Assembly (NCBI RefSeq): GCF_000244895.1
Contig: NZ_CM001441.1
Location: forward strand, 1,302,001-1,366,000
Length of the DNA stretch: 64,000 bases
Origin: Desulfosporosinus youngiae DSM 17734
GTDB lineage: Bacteria; Bacillota; Desulfitobacteriia; Desulfitobacteriales; Desulfitobacteriaceae
Direction: 5' to 3'
How positions within the stretch are numbered: position 1 is the first letter of the stretch; every line of letters starts with the position of its first letter. A program made the position numbers and the translations under genes. The notes beneath the pieces were generated by a model that saw nothing but the letters and a program-made list of their open reading frames with translations, did no database searches and was not told where the DNA came from. Below, piece by piece: positions 8,566-16,733 of this stretch.

Positions 8566-10317
8566 ATGAGTGGGGAGAGTAGATTGATAATGCCAAGCTT
8601 TAAGCAGAGAATGGATGAGGCCCGCGGCCTGGCTAAGATTGACTTAGTTCTTAAACATGCTAAGTTAGTTAATGTCTTTTCAGGAGAAATCCATGAAACG
8701 GACATTGGAATCCATCGGGGTAATTTTGTGGGTATCGGGAAGTTCGGGGAAGCGGAAACAGAACTGGATTTAAGCGGCAAGTATGTTGTTCCGGGCTTGA
8801 TTGACGGGCATGTTCATATTGAAAGCTCGCATCTTTGTCCGGAAGAATTCTGTTCGCTTCTTCTTTCCCATGGTGTAACGACCGCTGTGGTTGACCCCCA
8901 TGAAATCGCTAATGTCCTGGGGGTTAAGGGAATTCAATATATCCTTGATAGTGTTGAGGACTTACCCTTTAATACCTTTGTCGCCCTTCCTTCATGTGTT
9001 CCGGCAACGGATTTGGAAACCTCCGGGGCGAGTCTTGGAGCGAAGGAATTATCACAATTTGTTGATCATCCAAAAGTGATAGGCTTGGGAGAGGTAATGG
9101 ACTATTTGGGCGTAATTCAGGCCAAGAAGGGTATGGTGGAAAAGTTAGAACTCCCTGTGGGATTTTTCGATGGTCATGCCCCGGGCATATCCGCGCAAGA
9201 TTTAAATGCCTATTTTCTGGCGGGAATTCATACGGAACATGAGTGTTCTACAGTTGAAGAGGCCAGAGAACGTTTGAGGCGAGGATTTCACATAATGCTT
9301 CGAGAGGGAAGCGCTGCCAAAAACCTATTAGATCTTTTGCCTGCCGTGACCCCGCAAAATTCCGGACAATGTCTTCTGGTAACGGATGACCGTCACCCCA
9401 GTGATCTAATGAATGAGGGGAGTATAGATCATCTTGTGCGTATGGCGATAAAGGCGGGCATGGACCCTATTCAAGTCATCCAAATGGCGACGATTAACGC
9501 GGCACGTGCCATCGGGCTTGCTCATCTGGGAGCAGTAGCACCCGGATATCAGGCGGACTTCGTTGTTTTGGATGATCTTAACCGATTTGAGATTAAGGAA
9601 GTTTATTGGCGCGGGATAAAACAAAGTGGAAGCAAAGAACGACCGCGATTTCCGCGCTCCGGCTGTGCGGGACTTAAAGGAAGTATCCATCTTGGAGAAT
9701 GGTCTTCCGCCAAGCTCAGGGTCTTGGCCAATGGCGAAACGAATGAAGGTCTTGCCCGGGTCCGGGTTATTGGAGTCCAAGAACATTCTTTAGTAACGTC
9801 TGAGTTGATTCGGGAATTACCGGTTAAAAATGGCCTTATCAATCCAGATCCATCTCAAAGGATCGCCAAGCTGGCTGTGTTGGAACGACATCACGAAACG
9901 GGTAATGTTGGTCTCGGTTTTGTCGAAGGATTGGGCTTGCGAAAGGGGGCTATCGCTTCGACGGTTGCCCATGACTCGCATAATTTGGTGGTTGCAGGGA
10001 TGAGCGATGAAGAGATGCACCTCGCAGTTATGACCTGTGTCGAGATGGGAGGTGGCCTTTGTCTAGTCGATGGAAATCAGGTGATTGGGAAGCTTCCTTT
10101 GCCGATAGCAGGACTTATGACCGATCAGGATGCCGAAGCAGTCGCACGAATCCTGAGTGAATTGCATGAGAGGGCAGTCTGGCTGGGAATCAGTGAAAAG
10201 GTCGATCCGTTTATGACCCTGGCCTTTCTTTCTCTGCCCGTCATTCCGTCAATAAAACTGACAGACTTAGGCTTAGTGGATGTGGAGCATTTTCAAATAA
10301 TTTCGGCTGTTCTATAA
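8566..10317 (+). CDS. ade: Adenine deaminase
   Basis: The 583-residue protein has the full-length bacterial adenine deaminase architecture. Motifs are PGLIDGHVHIESSHL (metal ligands), DPHEIANVLG, DGHAPGISA, HTEHECSTVEEA, LVTDDRHPSDL and the C-terminal VAHDSHNLVVAG. It converts adenine to hypoxanthine plus ammonia in the cytoplasm, feeding the xanthine dehydrogenase encoded upstream. The ATG at 8566 is selected because GGGGGAAG lies just ahead. The frame stays open about 75 bases further up without a ribosome-binding site. It sits 97 bases after the amidohydrolase and is probably cotranscribed with it. A short hairpin (GGTCTGG/CCAGACC, 10319-10335) follows the stop but has no T-run. Confidence 0.93.
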   Translation: MSGESRLIMPSFKQRMDEARGLAKIDLVLKHAKLVNVFSGEIHETDIGIHRGNFVGIGKFGEAETELDLSGKYVVPGLIDGHVHIESSHLCPEEFCSLLLSHGVTTAVVDPHEIANVLGVKGIQYILDSVEDLPFNTFVALPSCVPATDLETSGASLGAKELSQFVDHPKVIGLGEVMDYLGVIQAKKGMVEKLELPVGFFDGHAPGISAQDLNAYFLAGIHTEHECSTVEEARERLRRGFHIMLREGSAAKNLLDLLPAVTPQNSGQCLLVTDDRHPSDLMNEGSIDHLVRMAIKAGMDPIQVIQMATINAARAIGLAHLGAVAPGYQADFVVLDDLNRFEIKEVYWRGIKQSGSKERPRFPRSGCAGLKGSIHLGEWSSAKLRVLANGETNEGLARVRVIGVQEHSLVTSELIRELPVKNGLINPDPSQRIAKLAVLERHHETGNVGLGFVEGLGLRKGAIASTVAHDSHNLVVAGMSDEEMHLAVMTCVEMGGGLCLVDGNQVIGKLPLPIAGLMTDQDAEAVARILSELHERAVWLGISEKVDPFMTLAFLSLPVIPSIKLTDLGLVDVEHFQIISAVL

Positions 10318-10632
10318 AGGTCTGGGAACCAGACCGCAAATTAGCATAGAGAATGAAAATTGTCATCTTTAAGTTATGATTATTTAACTGAAGGTGGCTT
10401 TTTCGTTAATTAAGCAAGGTTTCTTAAATGGTTAAACTGATTTTTAGGTTTATAAAAATGTTGATTATTATTAGTAAATAGCATAAAATTATTAACTAAT
10501 ATTAATTATCAATTTGATGTTTGGGACTAAAGGAAAAATATTTTCGGAATTTAATCAATTAAAGGTTTTTTAGATATTTTGACGAATTAAATCGTTTAGG
10601 GAACATGACACAAATGGATAGGGTGAAAATTC
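10318..10632. other. AT-rich intergenic region ahead of HD-GYP gene
   Basis: After the short hairpin at 10319-10335 the region is very AT-rich and carries no open frame or recognised RNA. It presumably holds the promoter of the HD-GYP gene. The translation start at 10633 has only a weak AGGGTG nearby. Confidence 0.5.
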
Positions 10633-11700
10633 ATGCGCTTGGTAAACACTCGGTATGTTAAGGAAGGATCAGTCCTGGCACGTCCTGTGATCAATGCTTC
10701 AGGCAGTGTTTTATTGCAGACAGGAGTGCGTGTAACGGCTGCCTATATTGAACGTTTGATAGACATGGGATATGATGTTCTATTTATAGAGGATGACCGG
10801 TTGGATGATGTCGAGTACGGTATGTCTATTTCCGGGAAGACACGGAAAGTTGCTTATAAAACAATTAAGCATGTCAGCAGTTATATTGAAAATGGTATGG
10901 AAGGTTTATTAGTGGCGGACGATGTGCGCGTGGTTATTCAGCAAATGGTTAATGATTTGTTGGCTAGTTCAGACATTCTGGGGAATCTGACCGAAATTCA
11001 GGGATACGACAATTATACATTTCACCATTCTATTAATACATCCATGCTTGGGCTTATATTGGGCATTGCCTCCGGGTATTCTGAACAGAAATTGATTGAA
11101 CTTGGTATGGGCATACTAATGCATGATATCGGAAAGATTTTGATTCCAGAGTCAATTTTAAATAAGAAGACGCCGCTGACAGTGGAGGAATTTGAGGAGA
11201 TCAAGCTGCATACGGTCAAGGGATTTGAAATTCTGCGTAAAAATAATGATTTTAGTTTACTCTCCAGTCATATCGCCTTTCAGCATCAAGAGAAATGGAA
11301 TGGGTCAGGTTATCCGAGGGGGCTTAAAGGAAACGAAATTCACGAGTATGGCCGGTTGACGGCGGTAGCTGATGTGTATGAAGCCCTTACCAGTAAACGA
11401 GTTTATCGCAACGCGATTGAGCCAAATGAAGCTTTCGAATATATCATCTCTCAATCCAATTCGCATTTTTGTCCAACAACGCTTGAAGTGTTTAAGAAAC
11501 ATATTGCGGTTTACCCTTCAGGTTCCGGAATTCTTCTTAGTAATGGACAAAGGGGTAATGTTGTAAAACAAAACCCGTTGTTTCCAAATCGTCCTTACGT
11601 AAGGGTATTCTATGAGAATGAACGGGAATTAGCCTGTCCAATTGATTATAATCTGGCGGAATGTCCGTCTCTAATGATTGTTTTAGTAGATAATCGGTAA
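10633..11700 (+). CDS. HD-GYP domain protein (probable cyclic-di-GMP phosphodiesterase)
   Basis: The 355-residue protein has an N-terminal ~110-residue region of the kind often paired with HD-GYP (MRLVNTRYVKEGSVLARPV...). The HD-GYP domain follows, with HHSINTSMLG, MHDIGK (H164, D165), the later HH motif region and GYP at 226-228 within NGSGYPRGLKG. HD-GYP enzymes hydrolyse cyclic-di-GMP. All metal and GYP residues appear intact, so it is probably active. No membrane segment or receiver domain is seen. It stands alone on its strand, ending at a strong hairpin shared with the convergent yyaL gene. Confidence 0.9.
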   Translation: MRLVNTRYVKEGSVLARPVINASGSVLLQTGVRVTAAYIERLIDMGYDVLFIEDDRLDDVEYGMSISGKTRKVAYKTIKHVSSYIENGMEGLLVADDVRVVIQQMVNDLLASSDILGNLTEIQGYDNYTFHHSINTSMLGLILGIASGYSEQKLIELGMGILMHDIGKILIPESILNKKTPLTVEEFEEIKLHTVKGFEILRKNNDFSLLSSHIAFQHQEKWNGSGYPRGLKGNEIHEYGRLTAVADVYEALTSKRVYRNAIEPNEAFEYIISQSNSHFCPTTLEVFKKHIAVYPSGSGILLSNGQRGNVVKQNPLFPNRPYVRVFYENERELACPIDYNLAECPSLMIVLVDNR

Positions 11701-11730
11701 TATCCGGGAAGCAGTCAAACGAAAAAGGTT

Positions 11731-11774
11731 GAGCCTTAGGTTTGCTTCGATAGAACGAAGTAAACCTAAGGCTC
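11731..11774. terminator. Bidirectional terminator between HD-GYP and yyaL
   Basis: GAGCCTTAGGTTT (11731-11743) pairs perfectly with 11762-11774 and is extended by GCTTCG/CGAAGT around a 6-nt loop. T-rich stretches flank both sides, better on the minus strand. The neighbouring genes converge here. Confidence 0.85.
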
Positions 11775-11795
11775 TTTCCATAAAGTTAGTACAGG

Positions 11796-13925
11796 CTAAG
11801 TTATCTTTAAAAGTTTTTTAAAGTCCTCGATTTGATGAACCGGCTGCTGGCAGGAGAAGTTTTGACACAAATACGCAGTTGTTTGACTTGGATCAAGAGG
11901 GTAATCCTGGACCCAGGGAACAATTTCGCCAAGACTTCCTTCTTGGTATAGAACCGAAGCAAAGGGGCGAAACGTGGAAAAGAAAAGCTGACGCATTTCG
12001 GGAAGATCTGCTGAGTCGAGGGAACCAGCTAATACTAATTCCTGAGTAGGATGAAGGGCGAATTGCAGTGCTTGAAGAAAAGCTGTATATCCGGAGGGAT
12101 GTTCTTCCAGAACCGCTCGGAAATCCAGAAGCTGCTGTTCTGCTTTACGCTCCCAACGCTCATCGCCGGTCAGCCGGCCTAAGCGAAGGAGGTTGAGAGC
12201 TGTGATCGAGTTGCCGGAAGGAAGTGCTCCATCATAGCTTTCTTTAGGACGGAAGAGAAGTTCTTCGGCATCTGATCCGGTTAAATAGTATCCGCCGATT
12301 TCTTTGTCCCAAAAGAGCCGGTCCTGTTCCTCTTGAAACTGAAGTGCAGTTTGGAGGAACTGAGGTTTACCGCTGGCTGAGTAAACCTCCAGAAGACCCC
12401 AGATAAAGAAGGCATAGTCGTCTAAGTACCCAAGATAGGCGGTATCACCCTCTCGGTAGCGGGCCATAAGACGTCCATCACTGCGCCGCAGATGAGTAAG
12501 AATAAAATTTACAGCTTTTTGAGCGGCATCTAAGTAAGAATTATTGCCAAGGACCTGAGCACCTTTCGCCAAGGCAGCAATCATCAGACCGTTCCATGCG
12601 GTTAAAATTTTATCGTCTTTATGAGGGTGAATACGTTTTTCGCGTGCAGCAAAGAGTATTTGACGGGCGCTTTCCAGAGAGTGCAAAAGCTCATCTTCGG
12701 AAAGGCCGTTGTCGCGGGCGACATTCTTGATATTCCCTTGTAAAAGGTTGGGGATGTTCCTTCCTTCGAAATTACCCTGAGATGTGACATCATAAACGGC
12801 ACAATACTTAATGGCTGTTTCTTGGTCCAGTACGGCTTCAATTTCCTGAGGAGTCCAGACGTAGAATTTTCCTTCTTCTCCCTCGGAGTCAGCATCTTCG
12901 GCTGAGTAAAAACCACCTTCCGGGGAGGTCATATCCCGAAGCACATAAGTAAAGATTTCCTGAGCTATCTGAGCATGCTTGGTAAAATGAGCAGCCTGAT
13001 AACTTTCCAAGTAGGCCAGGGCTAGTAAGGCATTGTCATAGAGCATTTTTTCAAAGTGGGGTACTAACCACTTTTCATCCGTACTATACCTGGCAAAACC
13101 GAATCCTATATGATCATACATGCCGCCGAGAGCCATACCATCGAGAGTTTTGCGGACCATTTCTCTTGCCTTATCTTGAGGGTGTTCCCCGGCATAGCGC
13201 AGCAGGAAGGTAAGGGTATGGGGAGCAGGGAATTTTGGTGCACGGCCAAACCCTCCGTAATGTGGATCAAAGCTGTGGGCTAAGATTTCATAAGCTTGGG
13301 AGATAACCTTAGTCCCCCAGGATTTGAAAGAGTCTGAATTCTCTTTAAGGTCACCGGCCATGGCGGATGAGGTTTTATCGGGAAGTGAACGCCCTGATTG
13401 CAGGGCAGCCACTATCTGATCAGCAGTCTCTCGCAGTTTGTCTTCATTATTTGCCCAGAGAGTCCCAACTTGATCTAAGAGTTCCATGACTCCTTTATAG
13501 CCATAACGTTCAGTTTTAGGAAAGTATGTCCCTGCAAAAAACGGTTTTTTTTCGGGTGTCATAATAATTGTGAGCGGCCAGCCCCCTGACCCGGTAAGAG
13601 CCTGACAGAAGGCCATGTACAAATGGTCGACATCCGGGCGTTCTTCCCGATCAACTTTTATGGAGACAAAGCAGCGGTTAAGTAAAGCGGCAACCTCTTC
13701 GTCTTCAAAGGATTCACGTTCCATGACGTGGCACCAATGACATGTCGGCAAAAGACCAAACTACGAATACCCAATAGATAAGAAAACAGGTTTATTCTCT
13801 GTTTTTGCAACCTGAAAAGCCTCTTCGCTCCAAGGATACCAATTGACGGGATTATAGGCATGTTGGAGCAAGTAGGGCGATTTCTCGTTAGCTAATCTAT
13901 TGGGCGTTCGGTTGTTTGTAGTCAT
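11796..13925 (-). pseudogene. yyaL: YyaL/DUF255 thioredoxin-domain protein interrupted by in-frame TAG
   Basis: Read from the ATG at 13925 the product begins [20 protein letters not shown] and reaches FLSIGYS at codon 54. Codon 55 is TAG (13763-13761). Homology resumes at TCHWCHVMERESFEDEEVA after an 18-nt insertion (13763-13746) that keeps the frame. The rest, about 650 codons, is intact: a thioredoxin-like domain with CHWC, then the long alpha/alpha-barrel half typical of YyaL/SSP411 proteins. The function of the family is poorly known. A TTG at 13751 could restart translation just before CHWC but lacks a clear ribosome-binding site. The insertion cannot be a simple base-calling error. Confidence 0.85.
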
Positions 13926-13966
13926 GGGCAACACCACCTTTCTATTATAAATTTATAAATAATAAC

Positions 13967-14006
13967 GAGCCTTATGGGATTGGTACTATTATGTCCCACG
14001 AGGCTC
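13967..14006 (-). terminator. Terminator after the LytTR regulator
   Basis: GAGCCT...GGGA (13967-13979) pairs with TCCC...AGGCTC (13994-14006). On the minus strand it is followed by an AT-rich GTTATTATTT. It lies between the regulator and the yyaL start. Confidence 0.55.
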
Positions 14007-14061
14007 ATTTATTATTTAAATTCGATTGTATTTCAATCAGTATGTACATACGAAACCTTGG

Positions 14062-14139
14062 CTAATATCGCGTGCATAGTCGGTTGATTTCTTCCAATGT
14101 GGATACATTCATTACGTTTGCGAATTTCAACTTCATCAT
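14062..14139 (-). CDS. Candidate 25-residue peptide overlapping the regulator stop
   Basis: ATGATG at 14139-14134 overlaps the TGA of the LytTR regulator. It opens a 25-codon frame, MMKLKFANVMNVSTLEEINR followed by LCTRY. There is no independent ribosome-binding site, so expression would need translational coupling. I do not recognise the peptide. LytTR systems often have small signal peptides nearby, but those are usually upstream of the sensor. It may be chance. Confidence 0.25.
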   Translation of the reverse strand: MMKLKFANVMNVSTLEEINRLCTRY

Positions 14140-14873
14140 AGGTTATTACATCCATCAAACGAATAGTCAATATACGTCTGTTTAATATTCTTATATAGCT
14201 CTCTTGAGATTGGAACGGGACTATTTGAAAATGTGATGATATCTTTATCGGTAAAACTGTGAATATAGTCCATATTCACTATGTAAGAGCGGTGGGGCTT
14301 GATAAACCGCTTATCGCTCAGCAAGTCGTTTTCGAGCTGGCTCATAGTACCAAGGCTTTCCAAAACCTCACCGTTTGTTAAGTGGAAGAATAATGTGCGC
14401 CTTAAAACCTCGATATATTCGAGCCTATGATAAAAAACTTTTGTTAAACACATTTTAGATTTTATGATGATTCCCTTTTCTCTTTTATCAACAATATCAG
14501 AGCAAGCCATTTCTAAAATGGGGATAAGCTCCTCTTTTTTTATTGGCTTTAATAGGTAATAAAAAGCATTTACCTTGTAAGAATCCACGGCAAACTCGCG
14601 TGATGAGGTTAAAAAAACTATTTTAGAAAGGTTATTACTCTTTCTAATCTCTGCTGCAACTTCAATACCAGTTATCAAAGGCATCACAACATCTAAAATT
14701 AAAATATCATAGCTTATTCCATTTTCTGTTGTTTTAAGCAGATCCAAGCCGTTTGAAAAGGTGTCGCATTTAATATTATATTTAGAAATATGAGAAGCCT
14801 TAAACGTCTCTACGATTTGTTCTATCAATAATAATTCGGTGTTATTGTCATCGCATATTGCAATTTGTAACAT
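14136..14873 (-). CDS. LytTR-family response regulator (AgrA/ComE-like)
   Basis: The 245-residue protein has a receiver domain (acidic DD at 8-9, phospho-acceptor D61 in LILDVVMP, later K in LLKPIKKEE). A C-terminal LytTR DNA-binding domain (about 140-240) follows, with the FIKPHRSYIVNMDYI core. LytTR proteins bind pairs of ~9-bp direct repeats spaced 21 bp apart. Four such pairs (TTCATG-type) occur in this window, at 14979, 15288, 18804 and 31300. The start at 14873 is where homology begins. The frame is open about 60 bases further up. Its probable partner, the GHKL kinase at 29906-31174, lies 15 kb away on the same strand, with the surface-protein genes between them. Confidence 0.9.
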   Translation of the reverse strand: MLQIAICDDNNTELLLIEQIVETFKASHISKYNIKCDTFSNGLDLLKTTENGISYDILILDVVMPLITGIEVAAEIRKSNNLSKIVFLTSSREFAVDSYKVNAFYYLLKPIKKEELIPILEMACSDIVDKREKGIIIKSKMCLTKVFYHRLEYIEVLRRTLFFHLTNGEVLESLGTMSQLENDLLSDKRFIKPHRSYIVNMDYIHSFTDKDIITFSNSPVPISRELYKNIKQTYIDYSFDGCNNL

Positions 14874-14978
14874 AAAAAGAGTCATTCCTTTCGCTGTCGG
14901 TATGGCAAAAAATGAGTGAAAGCAGAATCTCATATGTCGTATAATTCTACTAGGATTAGATTAATTATATCATTTATA

Positions 14979-15041
14979 TTCGTAACGAAAAGCAGGCGTT
15001 TCATACAGATGGCGATTTATTTGAAGCACTTCATGCTACAG
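14979..15041 (+). promoter_or_regulatory. Degenerate LytTR operator with -10 box
   Basis: TTCGTA (14979) and TTCATA (15000) start 21 bp apart, and the flanks match the sites at 15288 and 31300 (for example TATATT before the first repeat). TACAGT at 15036 stands 36 bp after the second repeat, as in the other sites. Confidence 0.5.
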
Positions 15042-15044
15042 TAA

Positions 15045-15227
15045 GTGGAGGTTAGGGTTAGTGAAAGAAAGCAACATGGACAGATGTGGTTAATGAAGCA
15101 AGCTACGATGTACTACTCTGGAAGAGCCCAAGGAGCAGCAGTAAACGTTGGAGTAGGAATATCTAGGCAAAAACGAAAACTAGACCTAGAAGAGAGAAAT
15201 CTCTCCTAGGTCTAGTTTCTTCGTTTT
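15045..15227 (+). ncRNA. Candidate short LytTR-controlled transcript ending in a strong hairpin
   Basis: A promoter-like region (14979-15041) is followed about 130 bases later by a strong hairpin at 15170-15227 with no recognised gene between. The stretch contains GGAGG at about 15047 with a GTG nine bases on, but that frame is only 10 codons. A 33-codon frame starting MYYSGRAQGAAVNVGVGISR lacks a ribosome-binding site and runs into the terminator. It may be a small RNA, a peptide transcript, or the scar of a deleted gene. Confidence 0.3.
15170..15227 (+). terminator. Long imperfect terminator hairpin
   Basis: AAAACGAA, CTAGACCTAG and GAGAG pair in order with CTCTC, CTAGGTCTAG and TTCGTTTT, with small bulges. 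The loop is about 4-5 nt. The right arm ends in TTTT. Confidence 0.75.
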
Positions 15228-15287
15228 GGGGAGAAGTTCGTTAAACGCTTACTTTACGCAAAATCATCCCTAGGACCAAGATTACAG

Positions 15288-15351
15288 TTCATGACAGAAA
15301 ACAACCGTTTCATGCAGGTCTCAATTTATTTCATATATTTATTGCTATAAT
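15288..15351 (+). promoter_or_regulatory. LytTR operator and promoter of the lipoprotein/peptidase operon
   Basis: CAGTTCATGAC and CCGTTTCATGCAGG place TTCATG at 15288 and 15309, 21 bp apart, matching LytTR operator geometry. TATAAT at 15346-15351 is 37 bp past the second repeat, the same distance as at 18804. No good -35 box is present, as expected for an activated promoter. Confidence 0.75.
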
Positions 15352-15496
15352 ACTATGAATCTAGATGGAAGAATGCCAAGTTCGAAAAATTTGTAACAAA
15401 AGGCTGAGTCTATGAAAACGGATTTGTCTTGTTGATGATAAATTATTATGTACCTACCCATAACGTTGATTGGTATGAAAGAAGGTTTGGAAACTT

Positions 15497-16678
15497 ATGA
15501 AAAGAATAATAGCCGCTGTATTATTGATATTAATACTAATTGTCGGATGCTCTAACAATAGTTTGAAAAGCGATAATCGTAAACCTATTCTAAATCAAAT
15601 GAATAATGAACATGAGACTCAGAATCAGGGCATTAGTATTTTTGAAAGCAAAGAGGATAATCAAAGCGGAATAAAATCTAAAGTTGCAATCAAGACATAT
15701 TATAAAGAGCCGCCATCATTAAAGGATGAAAATACGATAATTCTCAATGGTTTACTGAAGGGAGAATTTATTGAAGTTGTTGTAGAAGGAGAGATTAAGG
15801 ATTTTAAACATGTAGAATTAAAATGGGACGACAAACTAAAGGCATTGATAGAGACAAGGGTTATTAATAAGTTTGATACACTAACCAATAAAACTATTGT
15901 CATACAAACATATTTACCAGACGGGATACCCTCTGAAAAAGTTCAATGGAAGACGATATCTGGGAAAGCATATGAATTTATTATTGCAGAAAATAATTTA
16001 GGAATTGGTCGAAAGGAAGAGGGTATTACGGAAGAGAAACCAATTCTTACTTCTAATGCATCAACAACTGTTCAGAATTCAGCTAATGATAATAATCCGA
16101 CACTGCCCCTTAAGGGTAAGGATTTAGAAGGCTTTATTCCGGAGGGGTGGGACATCAAGAGTTCCGCTGAAGGCGATTTGAACATGGATTCTTTGCTCGA
16201 TATTGTAGCTGTAATTGAGAAAAAAGATGATGAAGATAGTTCGTTTCCACGTATTCTCTTTGTTCTTGTTCAAGACAAGGATAGATCCTATACATTAACT
16301 GTTAAGACTGCTACGGCGATTATGAGAGCAAACGAAGGTGGAGTATGGGGAGATCCTTTTGAAAGCATTTCCGTTGATAGAGGATCAATTCTATTAAGTT
16401 TCTGTGGTGGAAGTAATTGGAGATGGTATAAACAATATCGATTTAGATTTCAAGATAATGGTTGGTACTTAATTGGAGCTACACTTGGTTCATACTTTAC
16501 AGGAACAACGACAAGAGAGAATGCCGATCAGGAAGATTATAACTTGCTCACGGGAGAAACTATTATAAAAAAGGCGGGTGAAAACGGCAGGATTAACGCG
16601 ACAAAAAGCAATCGGGGGATAAAGGCACTCCTTAATTTAAATAAATTTAACGTGGATTCTGAGGAAAAGCAGTTTTAG
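15497..16678 (+). CDS. Putative lipoprotein of unknown function
   Basis: The 393-residue protein begins with a lipoprotein signal (MKRIIAAVLLILILIVGCSN, lipobox LIVGC), so it should be anchored outside the membrane through Cys18. A low-complexity polar spacer follows. The C-terminal half (about 215-370) has EGDLNMDSLLDIVAVIEKKD and SFCGGSNWRWYKQYRFRFQD. It resembles secreted FG-GAP/VCBS-like or copper-amine-oxidase-associated lipoproteins, but I cannot name the family. The LytTR operator at 15288 precedes it, and the M14 peptidase gene begins 55 bases downstream, probably in the same operon. Confidence 0.75.
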   Translation: MKRIIAAVLLILILIVGCSNNSLKSDNRKPILNQMNNEHETQNQGISIFESKEDNQSGIKSKVAIKTYYKEPPSLKDENTIILNGLLKGEFIEVVVEGEIKDFKHVELKWDDKLKALIETRVINKFDTLTNKTIVIQTYLPDGIPSEKVQWKTISGKAYEFIIAENNLGIGRKEEGITEEKPILTSNASTTVQNSANDNNPTLPLKGKDLEGFIPEGWDIKSSAEGDLNMDSLLDIVAVIEKKDDEDSSFPRILFVLVQDKDRSYTLTVKTATAIMRANEGGVWGDPFESISVDRGSILLSFCGGSNWRWYKQYRFRFQDNGWYLIGATLGSYFTGTTTRENADQEDYNLLTGETIIKKAGENGRINATKSNRGIKALLNLNKFNVDSEEKQF

Positions 16679-16733
16679 CCTGAGAAATACGCCATCAATG
16701 CCTGTGAGAATTATATTATAAAGGGGAGTATTG

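Noticed and set aside
10319-10335. Hairpin after adenine deaminase as a terminator
   Set aside because: The stem is only 7 bp with a 3-nt loop and has no T-run. Left as a weak structure rather than a called terminator.
13746-13763. Pyrrolysine or selenocysteine recoding at the yyaL TAG
   Set aside because: The TAG is part of an 18-nt insertion absent from the family and shared in degenerate form with scrap B. Selenocysteine would need TGA. Disruption is the simpler reading.
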